Positions 37,969 through 47,390 of a stretch of DNA of 64,000 nt are shown piece after piece. The position numbers and the translations under genes were made by a program. This stretch comes from Woeseiaceae bacterium (GTDB lineage Bacteria; Pseudomonadota; Gammaproteobacteria; Steroidobacterales; Woeseiaceae). Position 1 is the first letter of the stretch, and each line of letters opens with the position of its first letter. The stretch spans positions 154,905 to 218,904 of the forward strand of contig JAJFKR010000028.1 of NCBI GenBank assembly GCA_021773095.1, in the 5' to 3' direction. Below the pieces are notes generated by a model, which was not told the DNA's origin, did no database searches, and was given only the letters and a program-made list of their open reading frames with translations.

Positions 37969-39240
37969 ATGTCTTTCGACCTCGAAGCGATACGCTCGCA
38001 GTATCCTGCGCTGGCGCTAACTGATAACGGCACTCGCCGAATTTACTTTGACAACCCGGCCGGCACACAGGTACCTGTGTGTGTCGCTGCGGCGGTAGCG
38101 GATTGTCTGATGACGAAGAGCGCGAACCTCGGCGGCTACTTTGGATCATCTTTGGATGCTGACAGAGTCGTTCAATCCGCTCGCGACGCGATGGCTGATT
38201 TTCTGAACGCGCCGGAACCCGACGAGATCGTTTTCGGTCAGAACATGACAACCATCACCCTGCACTTATCGCGTTCAATCGGCCGCTTATTTCGAGCGGG
38301 CGATGAGATTATTCTGTCGCAAATGGATCACGACGCTAACGTCTGGCCGTGGGTACTACTGGCACGGGACCTGGAGCTTGAGATTCGCTGGTTGCCGTTC
38401 AGTAAGGATACCTTCGAGTTTGATCTTGCGGCCCTCGATAACCTTATTACGGACCGGACACGGCTGCTTTGTGTCGGTGGTGCGAGCAATCTTACCGGTA
38501 CTCTTAACGACGTAAAGACCATTTGTGCAAAGGCTCGTGCGGCCGGGGCGCTGTCTTTTATTGACGGTGTTCAGTCGGCACCGCATGTTGCGACCGACGT
38601 ACAGGATCTTGGTTGCGATTTCTTCGTCTGCTCGTCATACAAATTTTTCGGGCCGCACCAGGGAATTCTATGGGGACGCCGCGAAGTACTCGAGCAACTG
38701 GAACCCTACAAAGTCCGACCCGCTCCGGCAGAACTGCCCTGGTGTTTCGAGACCGGCACCCAAAGCCATGAGGGATTGGCGGGCATCGTCGCGGTTGTCG
38801 ACTATTTTGCGTTGATAGGGCAGTCGATGGCACAGGAACACTTAGCTGGCTGGGCACAGTTTTCGGGCCAGCGGCAGCAGGTACACGCCGCAATGGATCT
38901 GCTCCTGGATTACGAAAATACGCTGACCAATCATTTGATCGATGGATTGACCGGTATTGATGGCCTTACTGTTCAAGGCATCACTGAGAAGAGTGCGATG
39001 GATCGCCGAGTTCCAACAGTCTCATTTACGCATGAAACCATCGCATCGGCCACAATCGCCGCAGCGCTGGCGAAGCAAAACATATTCGTGTGGAGCGGGC
39101 ACAACTATGCCCTTGAAGCGGCCAAGTCGCTGGGTATTTACGAGACCGGTGGTGTAGTCCGGGTTGGGCCCGTGCACTACAACAGCATCGCTGAAATCGA
39201 CGGGCTTCTCGAAGCACTGCCCGCCTTGTTATCCGGCTAA
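37969..39240 (+). CDS. Cysteine desulfurase-like (class V aminotransferase) protein
   Basis: IYFDNPAGTQVPVCVA...MTTITLHLSRSIGRL..GDEIILSQMDHDANVWPW; PLP-Lys motif SSYKFFGPHQGILWGRR. Confidence 0.88.
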   Translation: MSFDLEAIRSQYPALALTDNGTRRIYFDNPAGTQVPVCVAAAVADCLMTKSANLGGYFGSSLDADRVVQSARDAMADFLNAPEPDEIVFGQNMTTITLHLSRSIGRLFRAGDEIILSQMDHDANVWPWVLLARDLELEIRWLPFSKDTFEFDLAALDNLITDRTRLLCVGGASNLTGTLNDVKTICAKARAAGALSFIDGVQSAPHVATDVQDLGCDFFVCSSYKFFGPHQGILWGRREVLEQLEPYKVRPAPAELPWCFETGTQSHEGLAGIVAVVDYFALIGQSMAQEHLAGWAQFSGQRQQVHAAMDLLLDYENTLTNHLIDGLTGIDGLTVQGITEKSAMDRRVPTVSFTHETIASATIAAALAKQNIFVWSGHNYALEAAKSLGIYETGGVVRVGPVHYNSIAEIDGLLEALPALLSG

Positions 39241-39249
39241 CTGTGCTCT

Positions 39250-39280
39250 GCAAACAAACAAAGCCGCATCGCTGCGGCTT
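39250..39280 (-). terminator. Terminator-like hairpin, best oriented on the minus strand
   Basis: Minus strand: AAGCCGCA-GCGA-TGCGGCTT followed by TGTTTGTTTG; immediately downstream of the sORF at 39312-39392. Confidence 0.55.
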
Positions 39281-39311
39281 TGGTGTGAGACTATGTATCT
39301 GAAAAGGAGGG

Positions 39312-39392
39312 TCAACGAAGCGGTGTCTGGTGCTCCATCTTTCGCGTCAGACCCATCGGTTTTCTAGATACCTCTGTTATCCCACGAGACAT
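39312..39392 (-). CDS. Unannotated 26-aa small ORF with extended Shine-Dalgarno
   Basis: Minus strand AAAAGGAGGTGATCC-ATG; product MSRGITEVSRKPMGLTRKMEHQTPLR; terminator-like hairpin ~30 nt after the stop. Confidence 0.5.
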   Translation of the reverse strand: MSRGITEVSRKPMGLTRKMEHQTPLR

Positions 39393-39428
39393 GGATCACC
39401 TCCTTTTATTTGTTTGCCCGATGCCAGT

Positions 39429-39524
39429 ATGTCTCGTAAGCCCCGAAATTCCAAGGAAAAAATAAGATTCAAAAAGCGCTTCAATAGACCACATTTTTCG
39501 GGTTATCATTACCAGCTCAGCTAA
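39429..39524 (+). CDS. Possible 31-aa highly basic peptide
   Basis: ATG TCT CGT AAG CCC CGA... MSRKPRNSKEKIRFKKRFNRPHFSGYHYQLS; no clear ribosome binding site. Confidence 0.2.
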   Translation: MSRKPRNSKEKIRFKKRFNRPHFSGYHYQLS

Positions 39525-39546
39525 CCATCTAATAAAGAGAACATAC

Positions 39547-39993
39547 ATGGCAATTGCAGATCTCAAGAACGTGCTCAACATCTTCGGCGGGGCCGACGTC
39601 ACTGAGGACCAACAGAACGAGCTCTTCAAAGAGGTCTTGCTGATGACCCTCGCCAGAGCGGCGGATGCGGATATCAATATTCAATCGGTCGAGATTGAGC
39701 GGATTCAGGAAATACTTAAGGCAAACACCGGCGAAGATTTCAGTTCGGCTGACATTCGAGTGGCAGCGCGTGCGGAACTGTATGCGGAAGCGACATTGCG
39801 CAAGTATCTGGGGAGCGTACGCGGGAAGTTATCAGACGCGAATCGGGCAGCAACGATCCGGGCGCTTGCGGACGTATTTCGCAGTGACTGTAACGTCAGT
39901 GTTCTCGAAGTGGACTTCTTTGATCGCGTCGCGACAGCATTACAGGCGTCACCCTCGCAGATCGCAGGTCTGATCGCCGGGGATGTTTGCTAA
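39547..39993 (+). CDS. TerB family tellurite resistance-like protein
   Basis: ELFKEVLLMTLARAADADINIQSVEIERIQEILKANTGEDFSSADIRVAARAEL. Confidence 0.8.
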   Translation: MAIADLKNVLNIFGGADVTEDQQNELFKEVLLMTLARAADADINIQSVEIERIQEILKANTGEDFSSADIRVAARAELYAEATLRKYLGSVRGKLSDANRAATIRALADVFRSDCNVSVLEVDFFDRVATALQASPSQIAGLIAGDVC

Positions 39994-40001
39994 TACCGAC
40001 G

Positions 40002-40262
40002 CTAGTTCGGCGGCAGGCTTTTCAAACTGACTTCCCTGTATACGACATACAGGCCGGAAGTGATGATTATTGCCGCACCCGGTAAAACCCAGAGAGCGGG
40101 AACCTCGCCCCAAATCCGGTAGCCGGCCAACGCGCCGCCAATCGTCTTTCCCTGTTAAAACGGCCGCGATGATCAGCGTGCCGATAAATCCGACTACAAT
40201 CGCCGCCCAGCGTCGCCAACCGACATGATCTTGTTGAGCGATGCGGGTCACAGCCATTCGAA
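40002..40262 (-). pseudogene. EamA/DMT-family transporter remnant (frameshifted, internally deleted)
   Basis: One frame reads GWRRWAAIVVGFIGTLIIAAVLTG; another reads GALAGYRIWGEVPALWVLPGAAIIITSGLYVVYREVSLKSLPPN*. Both are EamA hallmarks, but the intervening sequence is missing. Confidence 0.75.
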
Positions 40263-40378
40263 TCACTCGTTTTATGAATGCCAGCTGAACATGATCTCAC
40301 GAGTTTTCCACGAAGCCTGTCGTTCAGCAGGCATTCAGCGAGGTAAGCATCTAATAGGGTCGTAGAGTGCAGGAGGAC

Positions 40379-41164
40379 ATGGAAATGAAAACTCAAACAC
40401 GAAGACTCAATTACGTTTGGTTTGTACCGGCGGCGTTATTGCTGTTAGCAGCTGCGGCGACAAGTCGGGCAGAGGAAAGCCCGGAGATACGTAGCAGCGC
40501 AAGCTCGGCAGGGCAGGGAATTCAGCGAGACGGTGTTGGTGATCGCGTGACGACTTACGACGAGCTCGATCCGCTGGTCGTCAACGGTAGCCGCGCCAAT
40601 TCGACGCGGGCAAGTGGACAAAAGAACCCGGCTGGTGGCACGTTGCAGTCAGGTGCCCAATCACCCAACGTCGATTTCTGGATTTTCGACGCTAGCGTCG
40701 TACTATTTTCCGACCTGGACCGAGACGGGTTTTACTTTGGGATTGATCTCATCTTTGATGCCGACACCATTTACGACGTAGCTGATGTCTACGCGGTACT
40801 CTATCTGAGTTACGAATTGGGTCCCTGGAACGAGTATGCGTCTACCGAAGACTTTACGATATTCGGCGCATCGGGAGGCGACGAGTATTCCATCGAGACG
40901 GAGCTGCTTTCCGGGTATGTCACCGGTAGCTACGACATTCTGATCGAGCTATTTGATGCTTCCGATGGCACGTTCGTGGCCAGCTTCGGACCAGACGAAT
41001 CATCTCAATTGTCTAACTTGCCACTGGAAGATGCGGGTCGAGATACGCCGCCAGGCACCACAATCGTAGTTAACGAAGGTGGCGGCGGGGCGTTAGGTCT
41101 GCTCGGTCTGCTGGCCTTGCTCGGTGTTGCTGGAGTGTTTCGATTACGAACGGCTGCTGTCTAG
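40379..41164 (+). CDS. Secreted protein with C-terminal GlyGly-CTERM-like sorting signal (choice-of-anchor H-like)
   Basis: Signal peptide; repetitive Asp-rich beta region; C-terminus NEGGGGALGLLGLLALLGVAGVFRLRTAAV (Gly-rich, TM, Arg). Confidence 0.7.
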   Translation: MEMKTQTRRLNYVWFVPAALLLLAAAATSRAEESPEIRSSASSAGQGIQRDGVGDRVTTYDELDPLVVNGSRANSTRASGQKNPAGGTLQSGAQSPNVDFWIFDASVVLFSDLDRDGFYFGIDLIFDADTIYDVADVYAVLYLSYELGPWNEYASTEDFTIFGASGGDEYSIETELLSGYVTGSYDILIELFDASDGTFVASFGPDESSQLSNLPLEDAGRDTPPGTTIVVNEGGGGALGLLGLLALLGVAGVFRLRTAAV

Positions 41165-44100
41165 GCTTTAACGGTCTCTGCATGGCCCTGGCGGGCCGTG
41201 CGCATGACCTTCCTGCTCCACGCAGCGAGACTGTCGAAGTAGACATACAAAGCCGGGACGACCAGCAACGAAACGACTGTTGAAAAGGCGAGACCACCGA
41301 TAATTGCTCTGGCCATCGGGTAGTACGGCGGCCCATCGCCACCGACCTGAGTCGTTCCCATCGCAAGCGGCGCAAGCCCGACAATGGTCGTAGCGACGGT
41401 CATCAGAATGGGCCGCAGACGGTCACGACCGGCAATCACGATGGCTTTGTCTCTAGCCACGCCGTCCTGCCGCAGATTGTTGATGTGATCAACAAGCACG
41501 ATACCGTTATTCACCACGACACCAATGAGAATCATTATGCCGATCATCGCCATGAAGGAAAAAGTGGTGCCGGTTGCAGCGAAGAAAAGAAATACACCGA
41601 AGATCGAAAAAACGATGGAACCAAGAATAATGGAGAACGGCAAAATCATTGATTCGAAAAGAGCGGCCATCACGAGAAAAATACAGGCGATACCCAATAG
41701 AATGTTGGTCATCATCATGCCGGCGGTCTCATCCTGTCGCTCAAAACCCCGTCCTTCCTTCCAGCTGTAGCCCGGTGGCAATTCGAATTGTTCCATCAGG
41801 CTGTTCACCCGGGGACGCACCTCATCAATGCTGGCATCATCTTCCAGGTTCGCCGATAAAATGACGGCTGTCTGTCGATCGGTACGCCTTATGTTGTCCG
41901 GGGATCGGCCGACCTGCAGTGACGCAACGGTGCCGAGGGTGATGCGGCGGCCTTCGGGTGTGTACAACGGCAAGTTGGCAAGCTGCTCAATGCTTTGTCG
42001 GTCGTCTTCGCGGAACGCCAGGCGTACGGCGACTTCGCCATTCTTGTCACGAAATTCCCGAAGGTTCTCGCCACGCATTGCGATACCGACCGCCTGAGCG
42101 ATCGCCTGGGTCGTCAGTCCGACATTTGCGGCGCGCGTGCGATCGATATTGACTCGAACCTCCTTGTTGCCTGATTCGCCATCGCTGATGACGTCTTTGA
42201 GGCCTTCGACGCTCGCAAGAGATCGGGCGATTTCGCTCGCCAGGTCATTCAAAACCTCAGTGGAATCACCGCTAATCTGCAGAGTGAAGCCGTCACCACC
42301 GCCCTGTTGATCAAATGAAAAGCTTGGCTTGCCGATCGCGAGCTGTGGGAGATCTGCCTCGATTAACGCGATAATTTCCTTGGTCGACAGAGTCGCATCG
42401 TCCTTGTCCGTGAGCAGGATCGTAGATTCCGCACGTTCCTGATCGTAATAGCTGTACACCGAGCGAATATTGAATTCCTCCTGGCGTGAGTACAAATACT
42501 CTTCAATCCTGTCAACAGACTGTTCAATACGCTCGAGAGAGTGCTGGCCCTCGACGTGGTAGGGCATGTACAAACGACGTCCGACATCCTGTGGAAACAT
42601 GTCAAATTTTACGAGCTCCAGCGCCAAAGGTAATACACCAATCACACAGACCAGACCGATACCCAGCGCCGTCCACCAACGGTGGCCAAGAATCCAATCG
42701 AGGCTGGCGGCATAGCGGGTAGTGAGGCGCGACATCCATGCTCCGGCCTTCGGTTGTGGTGGCACAGCTATTCGCGAGGCCAGCATCGGCACCAAAGTCT
42801 GAGCGATGAATAATGACGCGATCAATGCGACGATAATCGTTACTGCGACGTGCGACAGGAAAATCGATGTGTCGGTTTTCGCGCCGACAATCATCGGCGC
42901 GAACACAATAATGGTCGTCGCTGTACCGGCTATAACCGCCAGTCCGACTTCACTGACGCCCTTAATTGTCGCCTCGACAGGCTTGTCCGGATTGTCCGTC
43001 CGATGGCGAAAAATACTTTCCGTAACGACGACGGCGTTATCGACCAGCATACCGACCGCCAGCATCAAGCCCATCATCGTCAATATATTCAGAGTCAGGC
43101 CCGCAAAGTACAACGCCCCGAGCGTGATCATCAGTGAAAAGGGTACAGACGCGGTGACGATTAATGTTGTCGTTACCTGGCGCAGAAACAGGTACAGCAC
43201 GAAAATAGCCAGCAGGCCACCGAGTGCTCCTGCGCCCAGCAAGTCACCGAGTGATTCCCGTACGGCCTCACCCTGATTATCCAGCGAGAAAATGTTGATG
43301 CCATTCATCTCTGGCAACTTGCCGATTTTTTCGACTTCGGCGATCACACGGTCGGTCACGTCAACCATATTTGCGCCAGTCGCTTTGCTAATAGCAACAC
43401 CGATCGCATATTGTTTGTCCAAATGCCGGCCGTAATTTCGATCCGGCGTTCGCAATTCAATATCGGCGATGTCGCGCAGGCGCAAGCCGCTGTCGTTCAG
43501 TGTCAGGTCTCTTATCTCATCGACAGAACCGAATTCTCCACTCGGCCGTACGCTAAAGCGCTGATCACTTGCGGTGATCTTGCCGGCACTTACGGAGAAG
43601 TTGCTATTCATCAAAAGGTCGCGAACAGAGGCGACATCGACGCCGTGTGCCGCAAGTTGGTCCGGCTTCAGAAGGATTCTGATTTCCCGTGGATCGACGC
43701 CCTGCAACTCAACGCGCGACACGCCCTCAATGCGCTCAAGACGACGCGTCAGGAGGCGATTGAGTATCTCGTAACTGCCCGACAAATCTCGTGCAGACGA
43801 AATTCTCAGTTGCAAAACGGGTTGATCACCCAGTGACCCTGTGAAAACGAGGATCCGTCGCACGTCATTAGGTAACAGGTGGCGAATGCTGTCGACTTTC
43901 GCACGAGCTTCGATGCCTTTGGCGCCCATGCTTTGATCCCAACCGAATTGCAGGAAAATTTGCGCCTGGTTTTCATCGGAGCTGGAGAACATCCGTTCAA
44001 CACCGGATAACGTCGCCAGCGCTTCCTCGACTGGACGAGTGATTAGCCGTTCGACCTCTTCGGGCGTGGAGCCATCGTAGGGCACCAGCACGAATATTCC

Positions 44101-44229
44101 GGGGAACTCTATATCCGGAAACTTCTCCAGCGGTAACAGCTTGGACGCGAGCACGCCGACCAGGGATAAAGCTACGAATACGACGACTGTCGTAACCGGG
44201 CGACGTAGCGCAACTTCGGTGTGTTTCAT
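41161..44229 (-). CDS. Efflux RND transporter permease subunit (second pump of operon)
   Basis: 1022 aa; RRPVTTVVVFVALSLVGVLA; VDNAVVVTESIFRH; IGVVVNNGIVLVDHINNLR; AcrB/HAE1 type. Confidence 0.95.
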   Translation of the reverse strand: MKHTEVALRRPVTTVVVFVALSLVGVLASKLLPLEKFPDIEFPGIFVLVPYDGSTPEEVERLITRPVEEALATLSGVERMFSSSDENQAQIFLQFGWDQSMGAKGIEARAKVDSIRHLLPNDVRRILVFTGSLGDQPVLQLRISSARDLSGSYEILNRLLTRRLERIEGVSRVELQGVDPREIRILLKPDQLAAHGVDVASVRDLLMNSNFSVSAGKITASDQRFSVRPSGEFGSVDEIRDLTLNDSGLRLRDIADIELRTPDRNYGRHLDKQYAIGVAISKATGANMVDVTDRVIAEVEKIGKLPEMNGINIFSLDNQGEAVRESLGDLLGAGALGGLLAIFVLYLFLRQVTTTLIVTASVPFSLMITLGALYFAGLTLNILTMMGLMLAVGMLVDNAVVVTESIFRHRTDNPDKPVEATIKGVSEVGLAVIAGTATTIIVFAPMIVGAKTDTSIFLSHVAVTIIVALIASLFIAQTLVPMLASRIAVPPQPKAGAWMSRLTTRYAASLDWILGHRWWTALGIGLVCVIGVLPLALELVKFDMFPQDVGRRLYMPYHVEGQHSLERIEQSVDRIEEYLYSRQEEFNIRSVYSYYDQERAESTILLTDKDDATLSTKEIIALIEADLPQLAIGKPSFSFDQQGGGDGFTLQISGDSTEVLNDLASEIARSLASVEGLKDVISDGESGNKEVRVNIDRTRAANVGLTTQAIAQAVGIAMRGENLREFRDKNGEVAVRLAFREDDRQSIEQLANLPLYTPEGRRITLGTVASLQVGRSPDNIRRTDRQTAVILSANLEDDASIDEVRPRVNSLMEQFELPPGYSWKEGRGFERQDETAGMMMTNILLGIACIFLVMAALFESMILPFSIILGSIVFSIFGVFLFFAATGTTFSFMAMIGIMILIGVVVNNGIVLVDHINNLRQDGVARDKAIVIAGRDRLRPILMTVATTIVGLAPLAMGTTQVGGDGPPYYPMARAIIGGLAFSTVVSLLVVPALYVYFDSLAAWSRKVMRTARQGHAETVKA

Positions 44230-47200
44230 CGTCTATCCATTAATGAGTAAACAACCGGAATCACGACCAGTGTCAACAGAGTGGACACGGTCAGTCCACC
44301 AATTACAGTGATCGCCATCGGCGTTCGGACCTCGGAGCCTTCACCGAATCCCATCGCCATCGGCAGCAAGCCCAATGTCGTTGTTAGTGACGTCATTAGA
44401 ATCGGACGGAGGCGCGCGGTACCGGCTTCATGAATCGCCTCGAATCGTTCTTTGCCCTGGGCGCGCAACTGATTAATCAGATCAACCAGCACAATCGCGT
44501 TGTTTACGACGATTCCGGCTAGCATGATCACACCGATGAACGCGACAATATTAATTGTCGTGCCGGTGACAAACAAAGCAAGCACTGCACCGACCAAAGC
44601 AAGCGGAATCGTAAAAAGGATCACGAAAGGATGAATCAGAGATTCGAACTGCGATGCCATGACCAGGTAGACAAGGAAAACAGCGAGTGCAAGGGCGAAC
44701 TGCATGGACTTGAACGAGTCCTGCATTTCTTCGCTCTGGCCCGACACAACTGCGCTAATACCTGCAGGCAAGGGCGTTCTGTTGACGATGTCGCCGGCTT
44801 CGGCCGCTGCCGCGCCGAGATCACCATAAGCAAGATTGGCTGAAATTATTGCTACACGGTCCTGTGCCACCCGGCGAATTTCCGCCGGCCCCTGGGATAC
44901 TGTGATATCGGCAACAGCATCCAGCGTGACCGGTCGCTCCGAGCTTGGATTAACGATCAGGCGGCGGATTTCGTCAATACTCGATTGACGGGTATCGACA
45001 CTGCGCACCAGCACATCGATTTTTTTGTCTCGCCAGGTGTATCGGGTCGCCAACTCACCTCGAACACTCGCGACTACGCTATTCGCGATATCGCGTACCG
45101 TAAGCCCAAGTTTCGCGGCGCGCTCCTGATCGAAAACAATCTGAATCTCAGGGTTGCCGATTTCGACGGTCGTCTTGATGTCCGTAAAGCGATCCGAGGT
45201 CGACATCGCCTGTTCGATAGACTGACTGACTCTCGCCAGACTGCTGAGATCGTACCCGGAAATTTCGATTTGCAGCGGGCTCGCGAATGACAGCAATGAT
45301 GGTCGCGTGAACTCGTACTGGACACCTGGAAGGGTCGCCAGTTCGCTGCGCATTGCTGCCATGGTCCGGTTTTCTGCCGCACGCCCGGAACCTTCTTTCA
45401 GTTTGATGCTGAGCGTACCGGTATTGTCGCCAGCATCAACAGGGTTTGCATCGAGCCTGTTGCCTGTTCCGGCGACTGAATAATTGAGGTCCACGACGTC
45501 AATGCCGGCTGCCACTCGCTGTGCAACCTGAATAGCGTTGTCGGTTTCGCCCAGTGGCATCCCAGGGGGTAGTCTCAAATTGGCTGTGAATTCACCCTGC
45601 GAAAATTGTGGGATAAGCTCCGAGCCGAGTCGTGGCACCAGAGCCATCGTCCCCAGGAACAACAGCAGTGAAACCAAAATAATTACGAATCGATGTTGTA
45701 AGGACCACCGCAAAATGCCGGGATAAATTGCAGCGATCGATTTATAGAAGCCTTGAAGCAGCCAGGTCGGGACCCATAATAACGCCCAGAAAATTTTGCC
45801 AATCGCGAAGAACAAATAACCGAATAACCCTACAACAAAAGCAACGGCCCGGGTAAACCAGTTGGCGGGCGTGGTGTCGCCGCCGTCGTCGTAGCGACTC
45901 TGCGCACCGAGCGATGCAAGCATCGGAATCAGCGTGAGTGCGACAACGAGAGAAAACAATAGAGCAAATGTAACGGTCAGTGCCTGATCTTTAAATAACT
46001 GCCCGGCGATGCCACTGATGAAAACCATAGGAAAAAATACGGCGATTGTCGTTAGTGTGGCGGCTACGACTGCCCCGCCGACCTCAGCCGTACCGTTTTG
46101 CGCAGCCTCGACGATGCCCTCGCCCTGCTCTTTCTTGCGCACGATGTTCTCAAGAACAACGATGGAGTTATCGACCAGCATACCGACGGCGAGTGCGATG
46201 CCACCCATTGACATGATGTTCAGAGAAATTTCATTCGTATACATCAGCAGGAACGTGCCGATAACGGAAACAGGAATCGCAATTCCAACAATCATCGTTG
46301 CTCGCGCATCCCTCAGGAAACCATAGAGCACGAATATCGCAATAAGGCCGCCCAGAATCGCCGCCAGCCGGACGTCGGCCACAGCGGACGAAATGAAGGT
46401 CGACTGGTCGTAAATGCTGATGATCTCGATATCGTCCGGCAGAGACTCGTCAAGCGCCTGCAAGCGCCGTTGAATGCGTTCGGCCACCTGTACGGTATTC
46501 GCGTCGCCCTCCTTGTAGACCGCGAGTTCGACCGACTCCTGACCTTTGACTCGAGTAATCGCCTCACGGTCCTTGTAGCCTTGCTCGACGGTGGCGACGT
46601 CGCGCAGATAGACGGGGCGGTCGGCGACGTAAGCAACAATCGCGTCGCGGAATTCATCGATGTCCTGGAATTCATTAATTGTTCTGACGAGAAAGCGCTG
46701 ATTGCCTTCCTCGAGGCGTCCGCCGGACAGATTGACGTTTTCCGCGCGAATACGTTCAGCTATTTGCCCGATACTAATACCGAGTTGTGAAAGTTTTTGC
46801 TGGTCCACCCGAATCTGAATTTCGTCTTCAAGTCCGCCACTGACTTTTACGGCAGCTGTGCCTTCCTCGGCTTCGAGCTCAGCTTTAATCCGGTCTTCCG
46901 CGAGACGGCGCAGGGCTTTCAATTGAGCCTCGGAGGAACCCGTCGCCTTACCGTCTTCGTACAGCAGACCTAACCTTACGATAGGCTCTGAGGACGGGTC
47001 GAAACGCAGTAGCAAGGGTCGACTGGCTTCCAGTGGCAGAAACAGAATATCCAGTTTTTCGCGGATATCGATACCGGCCATATCCATGTCGGTGCCCCAC
47101 AGGAACTCGACCGTGACGTCGGCCTGACCGGATCGGGAAACCGAACGTACGAGTCGGACGTTTCTAACAACCCCGACAGCCTCTTCGATCGGTTTGGTCA

Positions 47201-47390
47201 GGAGATTCTCAATTTCTACGGGTGCCGCACCCGTCAATTCTGCCCGAATAGTGAGCGTCGGATAGGAGATGTCCGGCAACAGGTTCAGACTAAGTCGTGA
47301 CAGCGACACCATGCCGAACAGTACGATAGCCGTCATCATCATGACGATCGTGACGCGGCGCTCCGTAGCGATCTCGATTAAACGACGCAT
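44226..47390 (-). CDS. Efflux RND transporter permease subunit (first pump of operon)
   Basis: 1054 aa; VDNSIVVLENIVR; VVNNAIVLVDLINQLRAQGKERFEAIHEAG; AcrB/HAE1 type. Confidence 0.95.
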   Translation of the reverse strand: MRRLIEIATERRVTIVMMMTAIVLFGMVSLSRLSLNLLPDISYPTLTIRAELTGAAPVEIENLLTKPIEEAVGVVRNVRLVRSVSRSGQADVTVEFLWGTDMDMAGIDIREKLDILFLPLEASRPLLLRFDPSSEPIVRLGLLYEDGKATGSSEAQLKALRRLAEDRIKAELEAEEGTAAVKVSGGLEDEIQIRVDQQKLSQLGISIGQIAERIRAENVNLSGGRLEEGNQRFLVRTINEFQDIDEFRDAIVAYVADRPVYLRDVATVEQGYKDREAITRVKGQESVELAVYKEGDANTVQVAERIQRRLQALDESLPDDIEIISIYDQSTFISSAVADVRLAAILGGLIAIFVLYGFLRDARATMIVGIAIPVSVIGTFLLMYTNEISLNIMSMGGIALAVGMLVDNSIVVLENIVRKKEQGEGIVEAAQNGTAEVGGAVVAATLTTIAVFFPMVFISGIAGQLFKDQALTVTFALLFSLVVALTLIPMLASLGAQSRYDDGGDTTPANWFTRAVAFVVGLFGYLFFAIGKIFWALLWVPTWLLQGFYKSIAAIYPGILRWSLQHRFVIILVSLLLFLGTMALVPRLGSELIPQFSQGEFTANLRLPPGMPLGETDNAIQVAQRVAAGIDVVDLNYSVAGTGNRLDANPVDAGDNTGTLSIKLKEGSGRAAENRTMAAMRSELATLPGVQYEFTRPSLLSFASPLQIEISGYDLSSLARVSQSIEQAMSTSDRFTDIKTTVEIGNPEIQIVFDQERAAKLGLTVRDIANSVVASVRGELATRYTWRDKKIDVLVRSVDTRQSSIDEIRRLIVNPSSERPVTLDAVADITVSQGPAEIRRVAQDRVAIISANLAYGDLGAAAAEAGDIVNRTPLPAGISAVVSGQSEEMQDSFKSMQFALALAVFLVYLVMASQFESLIHPFVILFTIPLALVGAVLALFVTGTTINIVAFIGVIMLAGIVVNNAIVLVDLINQLRAQGKERFEAIHEAGTARLRPILMTSLTTTLGLLPMAMGFGEGSEVRTPMAITVIGGLTVSTLLTLVVIPVVYSLMDRR

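Noticed and set aside
39391-39407. GGATCACCTCCTTTT resembling the 3' end of 16S rRNA
   Set aside because: Upstream sequence does not match the conserved 16S helix 45 region; on the minus strand it is explained as an extended Shine-Dalgarno for a small ORF.
42806-43276. 156-aa plus-strand ORF inside the RND pump gene
   Set aside because: Antisense shadow frame of a conserved membrane protein; low-complexity Thr/Ile/Ala composition.
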